A DNA stretch of 64,000 nucleotides. Source: Chlorobiaceae bacterium. GTDB lineage: Bacteria; Bacteroidota; Chlorobiia; Chlorobiales; Chlorobiaceae. Below, one piece after another: positions 30,783 to 40,428 of the stretch (positions are counted from its first letter, which is position 1; the number at the start of each line of letters is the position of its first letter). Location of the stretch: NCBI GenBank assembly GCA_013334965.1, contig JAAXWO010000007.1, positions 1 through 64,000 on the forward strand. The letters run 5' to 3'. The position numbers and the translations under genes were made by a program. The notes below the pieces were generated by a model, which saw nothing but the letters and a program-made list of their open reading frames with translations, had not been told where the DNA came from and did no database searches.

Positions 30783-31253
30783 TCAGAACCTGAAGTGTGC
30801 GAATGCCTTGTTGGCCTCTGCCATGCGATGCACCTCGTCGCGCTTCTTTACAGAAGCACCCTGCTCGCTCGCTGCGTCCAGCAGCTCAGCTGCAAGCTTC
30901 TCCGCCATCGAACGACCGCCCCTCTTGTTGGCATACTGCTTGATCCAGCGGAATGCAAGCGCAGTCCTCCTGGATGGCGGAACCTCCATCGGGATCTGGT
31001 ACGTAGCGCCACCAACCCTCTTGCTGCGAACCTCGACAACCGGAGCGATATTGCCCATTGCCTTGCGGAACAATTCGAGCGCGTCGCCGCCCTCAACCTT
31101 GTTGGCAATGATATCGAACGCATCATAAACAACCTTTGCTGCTACCGCTTTCTTGCCGTCAAGCATGATCGCGTTAATCAGACGGGCAACCGTATCGTCA
31201 CCGTAACGAAAATCACCGCCGCGCACTGCGTATCCGGAACCTTTCTTTCCCAT
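30783..31253 (-). CDS. rpsG: 30S ribosomal protein S7
   Basis: A 156-residue head-assembly protein. The family block LINAIMLDGKKAVAAKVVYD and the signature VGGATYQIPMEVPPSRRTAL are present, and the end AEANKAFAHFRF is typical. The N-terminus GKKGSGYAVRGGDFRYGDDT is slightly extended relative to E. coli. It lies 24 bases after rpsL. Confidence 0.97.
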   Translation of the reverse strand: MGKKGSGYAVRGGDFRYGDDTVARLINAIMLDGKKAVAAKVVYDAFDIIANKVEGGDALELFRKAMGNIAPVVEVRSKRVGGATYQIPMEVPPSRRTALAFRWIKQYANKRGGRSMAEKLAAELLDAASEQGASVKKRDEVHRMAEANKAFAHFRF

Positions 31254-31277
31254 TATTATCCGAGTTAAGATTCAGTT

Positions 31278-31676
31278 TTATTTCTTCTTTGCTGGAGCAG
31301 CGCCTGCCTTGGGCTGCTTTGCGCCGTACTTTGAACGGCTCTGCTTGCGGTCGGAGACACCCGAAGTATCCAGGGAGCCGCGAACGATATGGTAACGGAC
31401 ACCAGGAAGATCCTTGACCCTTCCGCCACGGATCAGCACAATGGAGTGCTCCTGGAGGTTGTGGCCTTCACCAGGAATATATGCAGTCACCTCAATCTTG
31501 TTTGACAGCCTGACACGAGCGACCTTGCGAAGCGCAGAGTTCGGCTTTTTAGGGGTAGTCGTGTAGACACGGGTGCAGACACCACGTTTTTGAGGGCATT
31601 TCTCCAGAGCCGGCGAAGCGGTCTTGGACGCCTTCATACTTCTTCCGTGCCTGATAAGCTGCTGAATCGTCGGCAT
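31278..31676 (-). CDS. rpsL: 30S ribosomal protein S12
   Basis: First gene of the str operon, 132 residues. It starts [20 protein letters not shown] and contains the decoding loop [18 protein letters not shown] and [20 protein letters not shown]. The lysine of TPKKPNSA (position 43 in E. coli), the classic streptomycin-resistance site, is the sensitive type. Confidence 0.97.
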   Translation of the reverse strand: MPTIQQLIRHGRSMKASKTASPALEKCPQKRGVCTRVYTTTPKKPNSALRKVARVRLSNKIEVTAYIPGEGHNLQEHSIVLIRGGRVKDLPGVRYHIVRGSLDTSGVSDRKQSRSKYGAKQPKAGAAPAKKK

Positions 31677-32045
31677 ATCGTAAACTCTCTTTCTTTTCGT
31701 TTGAAACTTCTGATGAAAAAATCATTCAGGAAAATCCGTAAGGACAGCCAAAGTACAAGTTTTAACAAAAAAAACAAAAACAATAGCCACATTTTTTTGC
31801 TTCTGCAGGATTTTCACTCTTTTTTCTTTTACCCGGAAACCCATACGCCGTTTTCAACACCTTTTACTCACAGAAAACGGGTCATTTTTCCCTTTTCATG
31901 CTGAATCGCAGCGATTGAGCCTGTCGCACGACCAATGCGACCAGAAGCCGCCATCGCTGAATCTGCACGCCCGGTGCTGACAGCATCGCCGACGACGACC
32001 CGCCATTGAACTGCGACAATTGAAACCGAGCCACACTATTCCCAA
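31677..32045. other. Str-operon leader and promoter region
   Basis: A 369-base non-coding stretch between the DUF302 gene (stop at 32046) and rpsL. The 150 bases nearest rpsL are strongly AT-rich, with A/T runs, in contrast to the GC-rich coding DNA around. It contains the best promoter candidate of the ribosomal cluster. The half nearest the DUF302 gene is GC-richer and shows nothing I can name. Confidence 0.5.
31750..31777 (-). promoter_or_regulatory. Candidate sigma-70-type promoter for rpsL operon
   Basis: On the minus strand a -35-like TTGTTT (31777-31772), a 16-base spacer and a -10-like TACTTT (31755-31750) stand about 75 bases before the rpsL start, inside an AT-rich tract with a long T-run. 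The match is partial, and chlorobial promoter consensus is not something I can check here. Confidence 0.3.
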
Positions 32046-32444
32046 TTACAGGGCATCTACAACCCGACGCATCTTCTGTTCAGCCTTCCTGGCATGCTCC
32101 AGCACCTTTTCGTCGTCGACCAGGCCGAGCACTGGGAGCGGGTCCATCACCATGATGGTCGTGCCGCCATCCTCGTCCGCATCATAGATCACCACGTTAC
32201 AGGGCAACAGTGTCCCTGCCGCTGCAGCCATGCTGAGCACTTCAAAAGCGAGTGCCGGATTGCATGCCCCGAGGATCCGGTAGTTGCGGAACTCCCTGCC
32301 GAGGCGTTCGACGAACTTCTGGCGGACGTCGATTTCGGAAATGATCCCGAACCCCTCGGCTGCAAGCAGCTCCCTGACCTTTCTTTCAGCATCCGCGAAG
32401 CTCATGTCAACGGTCTTGCCGAATGCGTAGGGTGTCGTCTCCAT
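32046..32444 (-). CDS. DUF302 family protein
   Basis: A 132-residue soluble protein of the DUF302 group. It shows FADAERKVRELLAAEGFGII, IDVRQKFVERLGREFRNYRI, the hallmark ILGACNPALAFEVL, then LLPCNVVIYDADEDGGT and a C-terminal helix. The function of the family is not established; the Cys residues in GACNP and LLPCN are its most conserved part, suggesting thiol or metal chemistry. I chose the internal ATG at 32444 because GGAGAA lies just upstream, while the long upstream frame is not family-like. Confidence 0.85.
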   Translation of the reverse strand: METTPYAFGKTVDMSFADAERKVRELLAAEGFGIISEIDVRQKFVERLGREFRNYRILGACNPALAFEVLSMAAAAGTLLPCNVVIYDADEDGGTTIMVMDPLPVLGLVDDEKVLEHARKAEQKMRRVVDAL

Positions 32445-32697
32445 ATATCGTTCTCCTTTTCTGGTTTTGATCGCCTTGTTGTACGGATCACTGCGCAGCC
32501 TTTTCGGAAAAGCCCGGCGTACGGCCCGAAGGGGAACTCTGAACCTGAAGCTCTCCAATAACCCGGGCAGAGGCGAGGTCATGAGCGGTAATGCAGGAGC
32601 CGGGATTCCGGCGTTCCTGATGTTGTTTTTGAGCCCCACCTCACCCCATCACGGCATCAAAGGGGGAAGAGCAGAAAATCAGCTGCGTGCCCTCACG

Positions 32698-33972
32698 TCA
32701 GACATATTGAACCCTGATGGCATCTGCCATTTCACGAAGCGAGGCGGCAATGGAGTTCTTTTTGAGAACCTCTTCGGGAGCCGCCCGCAGGGTTCTTGAC
32801 TGCTGCATGCCGGTCATTGTCGCAAGCATTTCGGAAATCCTCGCTTCATCGCCGGGCGGAGCCGTAATGCCTCCGGCATCGAGGACGAGCTTTTCGGCCA
32901 CCCCCTGCGGAGCAACGCAGCAGATCGGACGGCGCATCCCCATGGCGTCGAGAAGCCTGTCGGGCACAAGGCATTCATCGGCTGGCGACGAGCCCTGTAC
33001 CGAGCAGAAAAAGTCGGCTTTCCGGCACAGGTCGAGTTCGGCGGCCAGGCCATTACCAGGGTCGAAGAGGATGATTGGCAAGATCGGACTCCTTGCCATT
33101 CGCCGTGCCAGCGCATCCGTTCCTTCGCCGATAAAGAGGAGTTGAGCACCTGTCGCGGCAATGCCGCAACTCCTGCAAAACGCTTCGAGTCCGGCAATAA
33201 ATGCCTTAAGCTCTCTCTTCTCCATCTCTCCAATCCAGAACGCCATGCGCATGGCTGACGGGAGTTGCCCCTGCTTTAAGGCTGCCGGAAGCCGGTTGGT
33301 GTCGTCAAAGCCGTTCGGAACGATGGTCATGGAGCCATTCGACAAACGTCCCTGGTATTTTTTCAGGAAATACTCCTTCATCGCCCGGCTCGGAACGATC
33401 ATGGGCACTCCCGACATCATAATCTCCTCTTCAGCCTTTGCCGCTGCCGACGGCTTCGAGGTTCCGGGCGGAGGCATCGCGGGATCAAGGGGGGAGGCGA
33501 TATCGAGGATCACCGTCAGGGATCGCTGCCGGGCGATGTCCAGCGCAAGCCTGAGGGGTTGGAGCGGCGGCCCCTGTGCGTAGAGGATCTCGATATCCCC
33601 ATGCTCGGCAAGCAGTCGCTCGGCCTCCTTTCTGGCCCCGCGCTCCCACTCCGCGCCCTCCGGATCGTCGGAAAAGATGCCGGTCATGCGCGATGCAAAA
33701 GAGCGGAGGGACGGCACCTCCCTGCCGGACAAATAATCCCGTCGTTCTTCCTGTCCGAGCTTCGAAAGGTCGACGTCAGGGCCGGTACGGAAGAGGGTGG
33801 GCATGGGTAGAGACGAACCGGACCCTTCATCAAGACCTGCGACTGCGGGTTGCGAGACGACGACCGCCTCCCAGCCGATAATCGGCATGTTCAGCGCGAA
33901 CTTCCAGGCCCTCGATGCCCCGCTCGTGACATACGGGGGGAAATGACGGGTAAGAAACAGGGCTTTTCTCAC
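32698..33972 (-). CDS. Glycosyltransferase-like protein, GT-B type
   Basis: The last gene of the glycan operon, 424 residues. The N-terminus KALFLTRHFPPYVTSGASRA is typical of family 4 GT-B transferases, and the C-terminal half has a donor-domain-like region (VPDRLLDAMGMRRPICCVAP). The usual E-x7-E donor motif is not obvious, so activity is uncertain. The ATG overlaps the stop of the YfhO-like gene by four bases. The sugar and acceptor are unknown. Confidence 0.7.
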   Translation of the reverse strand: MRKALFLTRHFPPYVTSGASRAWKFALNMPIIGWEAVVVSQPAVAGLDEGSGSSLPMPTLFRTGPDVDLSKLGQEERRDYLSGREVPSLRSFASRMTGIFSDDPEGAEWERGARKEAERLLAEHGDIEILYAQGPPLQPLRLALDIARQRSLTVILDIASPLDPAMPPPGTSKPSAAAKAEEEIMMSGVPMIVPSRAMKEYFLKKYQGRLSNGSMTIVPNGFDDTNRLPAALKQGQLPSAMRMAFWIGEMEKRELKAFIAGLEAFCRSCGIAATGAQLLFIGEGTDALARRMARSPILPIILFDPGNGLAAELDLCRKADFFCSVQGSSPADECLVPDRLLDAMGMRRPICCVAPQGVAEKLVLDAGGITAPPGDEARISEMLATMTGMQQSRTLRAAPEEVLKKNSIAASLREMADAIRVQYV

Positions 33973-36347
33973 TGCTGGCTGGATTTTATTGATTTTCGTG
34001 ATGCAACCATTCGGGGAATATTGCCACCGATAATCATGCCCATCGACAGAAGCAGGGCGACAAGCGAAATATTCCTGCCGGTGTCGAAACGGCTGCGGTC
34101 ATAGACGAAACGGACCTCATGCTCGCCGGCAGGCACCTTGACGCCCCTGATGAGGCCGTTGACCTTCACTGCGTTCTGTTCGCGGCCGTCGACGGAGAGC
34201 CTCCAGCGCTGGGGATAAAACACTTCGCTGAGCACCAGGAAGGCTTCGCCGTCAGCCCGTACCTTCATCGAAACCGACTCTGCGCTCCTCGTCGACGAGA
34301 GAATCGTGCCGACGGCGAACGGCTTCGACCCCTCCCAAGGCAACCCTGTCGCAAACACACCGCCCTGCGTCCCCTTGCCTGCCATGACGGAGTCTATGGC
34401 CTCATTGTCGTTCCGGACGGATGCCACCCATGGGGCAAACCAGGCCCTCGGCATCGAGCCGGCAAGCTGGTAGACCGCCACGGGAAGCTGGCCGGACGCA
34501 AGCTTCATGTGTCCTGAGGTGACCATAGTCATTGCCGGATGCTGGATAGGGACAGGGCTGACGATGTAACCGACATTGAGCATCCGGAGCACTTCGACGT
34601 TCGAGAGGTTGCTCGTCCTGGCCAGGAACTGCTGGTAGATCCCGAGCTTTGCTGCATGGTAGCCGCCAGTCGATTCAACGCCTGCGATACTGAATTTGTT
34701 TTCCGTGAACAACGGACCTGCCGGATAGATCCTGAATACCCCCGGACGGCTCCCGAGGAACCGGGTGATGTCGTCGTTTTCGAGAGCGGAGTCAAGCACC
34801 GACCGCTCGACCAGCGGCGATGAGCGCAGGGAGCGCTCGTCAGGCCCGACGATCTGATGGTCGATCCAGAGCAGGTCCGCAGCCGAAAGGGAGGCAAGGA
34901 GGACGGCGACGACCCTGGCTCCGATCATGCCCCGTGCACCGAGCCATAGGAGCCCTGCAGTGAGGGCCGTCATGAAGATCAGCAGGAACAGGCTTCCCCT
35001 CCACAAACCCCAGCGGATATTGTTGACCATTGAGACAAGGTCGGGGCTGTCGAGCTGTACCTGGGTAAAAGAGGCGCGGAGCATCTGTTCGAGAGGCGCT
35101 TCGAAGGCAAGGAACAGTACTGCCGCGAGCCCGATGAAGATACCGAGCCCCTTCAGCAACGCGGAAGATTCGGCAACGGGCTTGTCGAGGTAGGCCTGAA
35201 GACCGAAACCGGCGAGCACGGCGAGGCAAAGCGTCACGATGACAAGGGCCATCGAGGGCACCCTGAAGGAGCTGAAAAGCGGTGCAAAACGGTAGAACAG
35301 GTCATACAACGGGCTGAAAAAGCTGCCGAACGAGATCACCAGGGCCAGAAGCGTCGCGCCGGAGAGGAAAAGGACGAGCGGGCTCTTCCTGCCTGCCACG
35401 ATACCCGCCACCGCGAACCCCAGCACGATGGTACCGCCGTAATGCGGAAAGTCGGTGAAGGGCATGAACCCCCAATAGGTGACGCCGCCGAAACCGAAGG
35501 CTCCCGGCAGGATGAATGTCAGAAGTTCAGCAGGATGCATGGACCACATGGTCGCGTAACGGTATGCCTCGCCTGGATTGCCCACGCCCGACCGGGCTGA
35601 TGCCGGAAGGTAGTCGAGGGCCGGAAGGTAGACCTGCATGGCGACGCCCACGCCGAGAAGCATTGCCAGAAGGGCAAACCCGCCGGTTTTCCATTTGCCC
35701 GTTCCGGGACGGGAATCGAAAAGAAGCTTGACGATAATGAGCGGCACAACAAGCATCCACGTATAATAGGCGATCTGCACATGTGCGCGCTGGAGCTGGA
35801 GGCCGAGCAGCAGGGCGAGCATGCCTGCATCAGCCAATCCGCCCTTGTCGCAGAGCCGGAGCGCAGCCCAGAGAACCCAGGGCATATACGCAGCCGTCAT
35901 GAGCTGGCTTCCGTGGCCGTAAACCAGCATGGCCGTCATGAAGGGGCTGAACATGAACGCAGAACCGGTCAGGAAAGCAGGAACGCTCCCAAGCCCGAGC
36001 CGTTTGGCGAGCACGAAGCCTCCAATGCCTGCAAACAGGAGGTGAAGCAGCTGGACAATCATACCGTCGAGATGGAGAAACCCCAGGATCAGGTTCGGCA
36101 GGTAAAGCCCGCTGAGATAACTGAAAGCGGCCACGGTCGGCATGCCGGAAAATGTCCACGGCTGCCAGAGCGGATAGAGCCCCGTCTTGGCCTGGAGCGC
36201 GTCGAGCGCCCTGGAAAGCGCCATGGGAGTGACGCTGTCAGGAGAACCTGGCGCCGATTCGAGGAAAAAGATCCGTCCGAACAGCAGGACCATCAGGATG
36301 GCGAAAGCTGAGAGAGCGGCAAGGGAGGACCATACAGGTTTCTTCAC
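33969..36347 (-). CDS. YfhO-like multi-pass membrane protein
   Basis: A 792-residue integral membrane protein with about a dozen hydrophobic helices in the first 500 residues and a C-terminal extracytoplasmic part, ending with another membrane helix (NISLVALLLSMGMIIGGNIP). The pattern, including a basic N-terminus, FSGMPTVAAFSYLSGLYLPN, and a late domain with FYPQRWRLSVDGREQNAVKV, is that of the YfhO family, GT-C-fold relatives proposed to glycosylate lipoteichoic acid or other surface polymers in Firmicutes. In this Gram-negative context it probably modifies a surface glycan. It starts in a four-base overlap with the flippase gene. Confidence 0.8.
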   Translation of the reverse strand: MKKPVWSSLAALSAFAILMVLLFGRIFFLESAPGSPDSVTPMALSRALDALQAKTGLYPLWQPWTFSGMPTVAAFSYLSGLYLPNLILGFLHLDGMIVQLLHLLFAGIGGFVLAKRLGLGSVPAFLTGSAFMFSPFMTAMLVYGHGSQLMTAAYMPWVLWAALRLCDKGGLADAGMLALLLGLQLQRAHVQIAYYTWMLVVPLIIVKLLFDSRPGTGKWKTGGFALLAMLLGVGVAMQVYLPALDYLPASARSGVGNPGEAYRYATMWSMHPAELLTFILPGAFGFGGVTYWGFMPFTDFPHYGGTIVLGFAVAGIVAGRKSPLVLFLSGATLLALVISFGSFFSPLYDLFYRFAPLFSSFRVPSMALVIVTLCLAVLAGFGLQAYLDKPVAESSALLKGLGIFIGLAAVLFLAFEAPLEQMLRASFTQVQLDSPDLVSMVNNIRWGLWRGSLFLLIFMTALTAGLLWLGARGMIGARVVAVLLASLSAADLLWIDHQIVGPDERSLRSSPLVERSVLDSALENDDITRFLGSRPGVFRIYPAGPLFTENKFSIAGVESTGGYHAAKLGIYQQFLARTSNLSNVEVLRMLNVGYIVSPVPIQHPAMTMVTSGHMKLASGQLPVAVYQLAGSMPRAWFAPWVASVRNDNEAIDSVMAGKGTQGGVFATGLPWEGSKPFAVGTILSSTRSAESVSMKVRADGEAFLVLSEVFYPQRWRLSVDGREQNAVKVNGLIRGVKVPAGEHEVRFVYDRSRFDTGRNISLVALLLSMGMIIGGNIPRMVASRKSIKSSQQ

Positions 36348-37843
36348 GGAGCTTCGTTCGTTCTATGGTTGTTTAAAAAAGGGATAATTTTCAAGATAAC
36401 CTCCATCTCCTCCTGTTCCAATCGGAACGCCCGTATCAGGAGCGCATAAACGACCGCGCCAGCTCCGGCACAGGTCGCAATGGCCGGGATCGCCCCCGCC
36501 GTACAGAGGAAACCCTTCAGGGCCACCATGGTCGCTCCAGCCAGGACTCCTGCCAGAAGCGGTTTCCATACCTTCACGGAGAGGAACGGAATGCCGAACA
36601 TGTGGCGAAGCTCCAGCATGCGGAGCGCCGTCAGGAGCACCGTGACGACCAGCGTCGAGAGCGCCGCGCCGTTAAGTCCCAGAACAGGGATCAGCAGCAG
36701 GTGCAGGATCGCCTGGAGCACAAGCGCCGATGCCTGGTTGACCAGGCTCAGCCGCTCGCCGCCGCTCATGGCCAGCACCGTACCTCCGAGGCCGAACCAG
36801 GCCTGGAGAAGCGCCGATGCGGCAAGCATGCCAAGGGCCGCAGCCCCATCCCCGAAGCCGCTGCCGAAAACGGAAAGCACTTCGACGGGAAAGATCGCAA
36901 GGACCAGGGCAGGAAGCATGACGATCATCAGTATCCATCTGGTAACCGTATCATAAAGGCTCCTGATGCCGGAAACGTCATGGGCTCCGTAGTATCCGGC
37001 GAACATGGGGGCGGCTATGCCGGAAAAAGCGAGCAGCACCGATCGGAGCAGGCCCGCCGTTCGGGCGGCAGGCTGGTAAAGGCCGACGGTGTGGGGATCG
37101 GTCAGGAAGCCAAGCATCATGATGTCGATCCAGTGGGAAAGCATGCTGAACATCGAGATGGCCAGCAACGGCATGGCATACGCCGTCATCGCCCGGTCAC
37201 CGAAACCGCCGTGCAGCAGACTGGAGAAACCGACGCCGGTAGTCCTTGAAAACCTCGGCCAGATCCACGCGAGCGCCATGAGCGAAGCCGGGACGAACGG
37301 AAGCAGCAGGGCCGCATCGACGCCCAGGCTGTAACGGGCAGCAAGCATCGTGACCAGCAGGGTTGCCGGAGCGATCATCTGGGTGGCCACAACCTTGGGC
37401 ATGAGCTTACGGAACGCCTGCACCGCATGGCCTGCCATAAGGGTCATCACCGAGAGCGGAATAGCCGCCGCCGCACTGCAGAGCGCAAGGCGCAGGAGCT
37501 GGCCTCCGTGCATCGCCCCTGCGATCGGGCCGGACAACAGAACGATAAGGAGTGCGACAGCGGCGGAAGAGATGGCCGCCCGCTTCATGGCTGAAGCGAT
37601 GAGACGCTTCTGCTCCTCGTCATCCTTCAGGTTCACGAACCGCAGCAATCCAGCATCGAGCCCGCCCGTAGCCAGAACCTCGCCTATCTGAACCACCGCG
37701 ACCACAAGGGCGTAGATGCCGAGTGCGTCTGCTCCGAGCAGCCGCGCCGCCGCAAGGTTATAGCCGAACCTGAACAGCTGGCCGAACACGAAGCCTGCCA
37801 TGGAGATCCCGGCCTCCCGGGCAACGGTCACTTCGCGCTTCAT
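36344..37843 (-). CDS. Polysaccharide flippase (Wzx/MATE-like)
   Basis: A 499-residue membrane protein with 12-14 predicted helices, beginning AREAGISMAGFVFGQLFRFG and carrying the early RLLGADALGIYALVVAVVQI typical of the oligosaccharidyl-lipid flippase group. It would move lipid-linked glycan units across the inner membrane. It overlaps both neighbours by four bases (ATGA), indicating translational coupling. Substrate is unknown. Confidence 0.85.
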   Translation of the reverse strand: MKREVTVAREAGISMAGFVFGQLFRFGYNLAAARLLGADALGIYALVVAVVQIGEVLATGGLDAGLLRFVNLKDDEEQKRLIASAMKRAAISSAAVALLIVLLSGPIAGAMHGGQLLRLALCSAAAAIPLSVMTLMAGHAVQAFRKLMPKVVATQMIAPATLLVTMLAARYSLGVDAALLLPFVPASLMALAWIWPRFSRTTGVGFSSLLHGGFGDRAMTAYAMPLLAISMFSMLSHWIDIMMLGFLTDPHTVGLYQPAARTAGLLRSVLLAFSGIAAPMFAGYYGAHDVSGIRSLYDTVTRWILMIVMLPALVLAIFPVEVLSVFGSGFGDGAAALGMLAASALLQAWFGLGGTVLAMSGGERLSLVNQASALVLQAILHLLLIPVLGLNGAALSTLVVTVLLTALRMLELRHMFGIPFLSVKVWKPLLAGVLAGATMVALKGFLCTAGAIPAIATCAGAGAVVYALLIRAFRLEQEEMEVILKIIPFLNNHRTNEAP

Positions 37844-39000
37844 GCCCCCTTCCTTGTCATGGCCTCTCGAAGCTCACGGACCATCTGCGCCGCAAGGCCG
37901 TCCCATCCGTGTTCACGGGCAAATTCACGTCGGGCCTCCTTTCTTCCGTCGGCCATCGCCATCGGGACGAGGCGGACAAACTCATCAGGAGTCGACGCTA
38001 CGGTCACGACGCCACGGGCCCTGTCGAGCGCGCTGCAGTAGTCGATCGCCAGCACAGGAACTCCTGCGGCCGTATATTCATAGAGCTTGTTGGGATGCGA
38101 TGCCCGCTTCAGCTCGCTCCGTTCGAGCGGCATCAGGGCGAGGTCGAACCGCTGTACCCAGGCAGGAACGTCGCCATACTCCACCTTGCCGGGGCAATGG
38201 ACGTTCGACAGGGAGAGAAGGGTCGCATGACGCTCCGTCCAGTCCCGTGCATAGGCCGGTCCGACAAGCACGACGCTGTACTCCGGCCAGGCCCTCGCGA
38301 CCGCCTCGACAAGATCGGCATCGAGCCAGTCCAGCGCCCCGACGTAACCGAGCACGGGCTTCGGCAGGGCAGTCAGCTGGCTGGGCGCCGTTGTGCGGGG
38401 TTCGGCAAAATGGTCGTATTCGACCCCGTTGCCCAGCTCGACGCATCGCACCGACGAACGGGGATGAAGCTTTTCGAGCAGTTCGGGGCTGACATAAAAC
38501 ATGAGATCGACGGCGTCAAGATAGTTGCGAAGCGACTCCCTGAGCCACGAAGGTGCAGCGGTAAAGCCGAGATGATCGTCATTGGCATCGTAAAAGCGAA
38601 CCCGGCAGGGCATCCTCGACGCGATGCGCCCCCAGTAGATGTTGCTCAGACCGATGATCCTGCCGGGCGAAGCGAAGCCGAGAAGCCTCGTCCAGAACCC
38701 GACCATGAGCCGGCCTGCAAGGGAGGCCGCCCCCCTGACGGGCGCACTGCCGAAGAGCTGGAGCATTCCTTCCGGTACGTTTTTCATGAACGGCACCGTC
38801 ACGACCGTCACCCGACCGCGCTTCACCGGCAGCCAGTGCTGGTTTCGGCCGAGGGTGAAGGGTTCGATGAACAGGATCCGCCACTCTGCAGGAAACCGCT
38901 GGAGGAGCCGCTGCTTCCGGGTAGACAGAAAATCCCACTGGATCTCCGAAAACCAGACGAGTTCGACCGTCCCGGCCGATCTTTCAGGAGAGGGCTGCAA
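37840..39000 (-). CDS. Glycosyltransferase, GT-B type (family 1/4)
   Basis: A 386-residue enzyme. The C-terminal donor domain shows VLGYVGALDWLDADLVEAVA, and SHPNKLYEYTAAGVPVLAID is the common donor-binding block, with the ELKRASHP segment before it. The N-terminal part (WFSEIQWDFLSTRKQRLLQR) resembles the wcaK/TuaH-type family. The only start in the right region is a TTG at 39000 with AGGA nine bases upstream, inside the last 17 bases of the methyltransferase gene. Sugar specificity cannot be told. Confidence 0.82.
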   Translation of the reverse strand: MQPSPERSAGTVELVWFSEIQWDFLSTRKQRLLQRFPAEWRILFIEPFTLGRNQHWLPVKRGRVTVVTVPFMKNVPEGMLQLFGSAPVRGAASLAGRLMVGFWTRLLGFASPGRIIGLSNIYWGRIASRMPCRVRFYDANDDHLGFTAAPSWLRESLRNYLDAVDLMFYVSPELLEKLHPRSSVRCVELGNGVEYDHFAEPRTTAPSQLTALPKPVLGYVGALDWLDADLVEAVARAWPEYSVVLVGPAYARDWTERHATLLSLSNVHCPGKVEYGDVPAWVQRFDLALMPLERSELKRASHPNKLYEYTAAGVPVLAIDYCSALDRARGVVTVASTPDEFVRLVPMAMADGRKEARREFAREHGWDGLAAQMVRELREAMTRKGA

Positions 39001-39556
39001 GTTCCAGGATCCTTATTTTTTCGAAAACGCACCTCAGGAGCGGCCTGACCCCTTTCAGGCAGAAGAGCGGGGAGCGGATGCCGAATTCGGCGCTCCGCAC
39101 GATGCCGAACCCGGACCTGGAGATCAGCGACTCGAGCGACCGGCGGGACATTTCATGGAAATGCCCGTGGCTCTGCAGAAAACCCGGCTTCCATGCCGGT
39201 GTCGACAGGAAGAGTCGGGAAGAGGGGTCGGGATGCAGCACCTTCCTGATCTCCAGCAGCAGGTGAAGAGGATTGTACAGGTGCTCGACAACCTCAAACG
39301 CGGTCACCACAGGATAGCTCCCGTTGAGCGCACCGATATCGAGATCGACCGACGTATTCTCGAACCGGCATCCGAAATGCGATTCGAGCAGGCCGGTCAT
39401 CGGGGTGCGATCACCGATGTCGAGCCCGGACGACGACGGCAATCGCACCGCGCCGGAGGCCCTGACGAAATCGAGGCTCTTCTCCCATCGAACCCTGTGG
39501 GCTGGATCTTCGCACCACTGCCGGTCGATGACTGTCCTGAACGGCTCCTGCTTCAT
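38984..39556 (-). CDS. SAM-dependent methyltransferase, class I
   Basis: A 190-residue protein of the Methyltransf_23 type. LDIGDRTPMTGLLE replaces the canonical glycine-rich motif I (E/DxGxGxG), so cofactor binding may be weak or altered. The later VTAFEVVEHLYNPLHLLLEI and FLSTPAWKPGFLQSHGHFHE are standard for the group, which often methylates sugars or lipids. The ATG at 39556 overlaps the stop of the upstream gene by four bases; an in-frame extension upstream lies inside that gene and is spurious. Confidence 0.78.
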   Translation of the reverse strand: MKQEPFRTVIDRQWCEDPAHRVRWEKSLDFVRASGAVRLPSSSGLDIGDRTPMTGLLESHFGCRFENTSVDLDIGALNGSYPVVTAFEVVEHLYNPLHLLLEIRKVLHPDPSSRLFLSTPAWKPGFLQSHGHFHEMSRRSLESLISRSGFGIVRSAEFGIRSPLFCLKGVRPLLRCVFEKIRILELAALS

Positions 39557-40428
39557 GCCGCCCCCCCATCGTCTCCAGCTCCGCGTACCCGGCCTGCGGC
39601 ACGCCTGAAAAGGCCGTAACGAACGAGGCTGACGAGAGTGCGAAACGGAAACAGCAGCGGGTAAAGGATGAACCCGCTCCACATCCGGTGCTTCCGGAAG
39701 ATCCTGAACGCCGCGCCGCTCTTGCGAAGCTGCTTGCCGATCCGCAGTTCCCCGCCCGAAGAGGCCGAGACCCGATGCCATATCACCGAAGCCGGCTGAT
39801 ACATGACGATGCGGCCGGTCGTGCGCACCTTCATCGAAAGGTCGACATCCTCGCCGTACATCCTGAACCCCTCGTCGAACCCACGAAGCGCCTCGAAATC
39901 GCTGCTGCGCATGGCAAGGCAGCATCCTGTCGCGTAACCTGTGGGCCCGGCCTTGCTGAAGGATGGTCCGTCGGGCATCCGGATACCAACGTGCGTGAAC
40001 AGTCCGGTCGCCGGGCGCACGATTCCGCCTGCGTACCAGATCCTTGTGGGATCGTCCATGTAGAGGATTTTCGGAACGACGATGCCAACGCAGGGATCAC
40101 GCAGGGCATCGACAAGCGGTTGCAGAAACCCGGTATCCACGACCGTATCGTTGTTCAGGAAAACCACCGTATCGAACCCCCTGCCACGGAGCGACGCGAA
40201 CCCGGCGTTGTTGCCGCCTGCAAACCCGAGGTTCCGCGGAAGTTCGAGCAGCTCGACTCCGGGAAACGCGTTTCGCACCAGGCTGACCGTCCGGTCCGAA
40301 GAGCCGTTGTCGACAAGAAGGGTGGTGAACTCCAGGCTCATCACCTTGGCGAGCGAAGAGAGGCAGGTCATGGTATCGGACTCACCGTTCCAGTTCAGCA
40401 CGATGACCGCCGTACGCCCCCCGTTCAT
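39553..40428 (-). CDS. Glycosyltransferase family 2 (rhamnosyltransferase-like)
   Basis: A 291-residue GT-A enzyme. It starts with TAVIVLNWNGESDTMTCLSS, has VDNGSSD and LEL-type loop GFAGGNNAGF, the nucleotide-sugar/metal motif VFLNNDTVV and the late GFDEGFRMYGEDVDLSMKVR. This set is common in WbbL-like rhamnosyltransferases of O-antigen clusters. A membrane-associated C-terminal segment (GFILYPLLFPFRTLVSLVRY) may hold it at the inner membrane. It overlaps both neighbours by four bases. Confidence 0.87.
   Translation of the reverse strand: MNGGRTAVIVLNWNGESDTMTCLSSLAKVMSLEFTTLLVDNGSSDRTVSLVRNAFPGVELLELPRNLGFAGGNNAGFASLRGRGFDTVVFLNNDTVVDTGFLQPLVDALRDPCVGIVVPKILYMDDPTRIWYAGGIVRPATGLFTHVGIRMPDGPSFSKAGPTGYATGCCLAMRSSDFEALRGFDEGFRMYGEDVDLSMKVRTTGRIVMYQPASVIWHRVSASSGGELRIGKQLRKSGAAFRIFRKHRMWSGFILYPLLFPFRTLVSLVRYGLFRRAAGRVRGAGDDGGAA

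Noticed and set aside
37909-39048. Long open frame antisense to the glycosyltransferase gene
   Set aside because: GC-rich coding DNA commonly opens an antisense frame; there is no ribosome binding site or domain, and the minus-strand gene has conserved motifs.
39556-39925. N-terminal extension of the methyltransferase
   Set aside because: The extension lies entirely inside the upstream glycosyltransferase gene in another frame; the ATGA overlap start is better.
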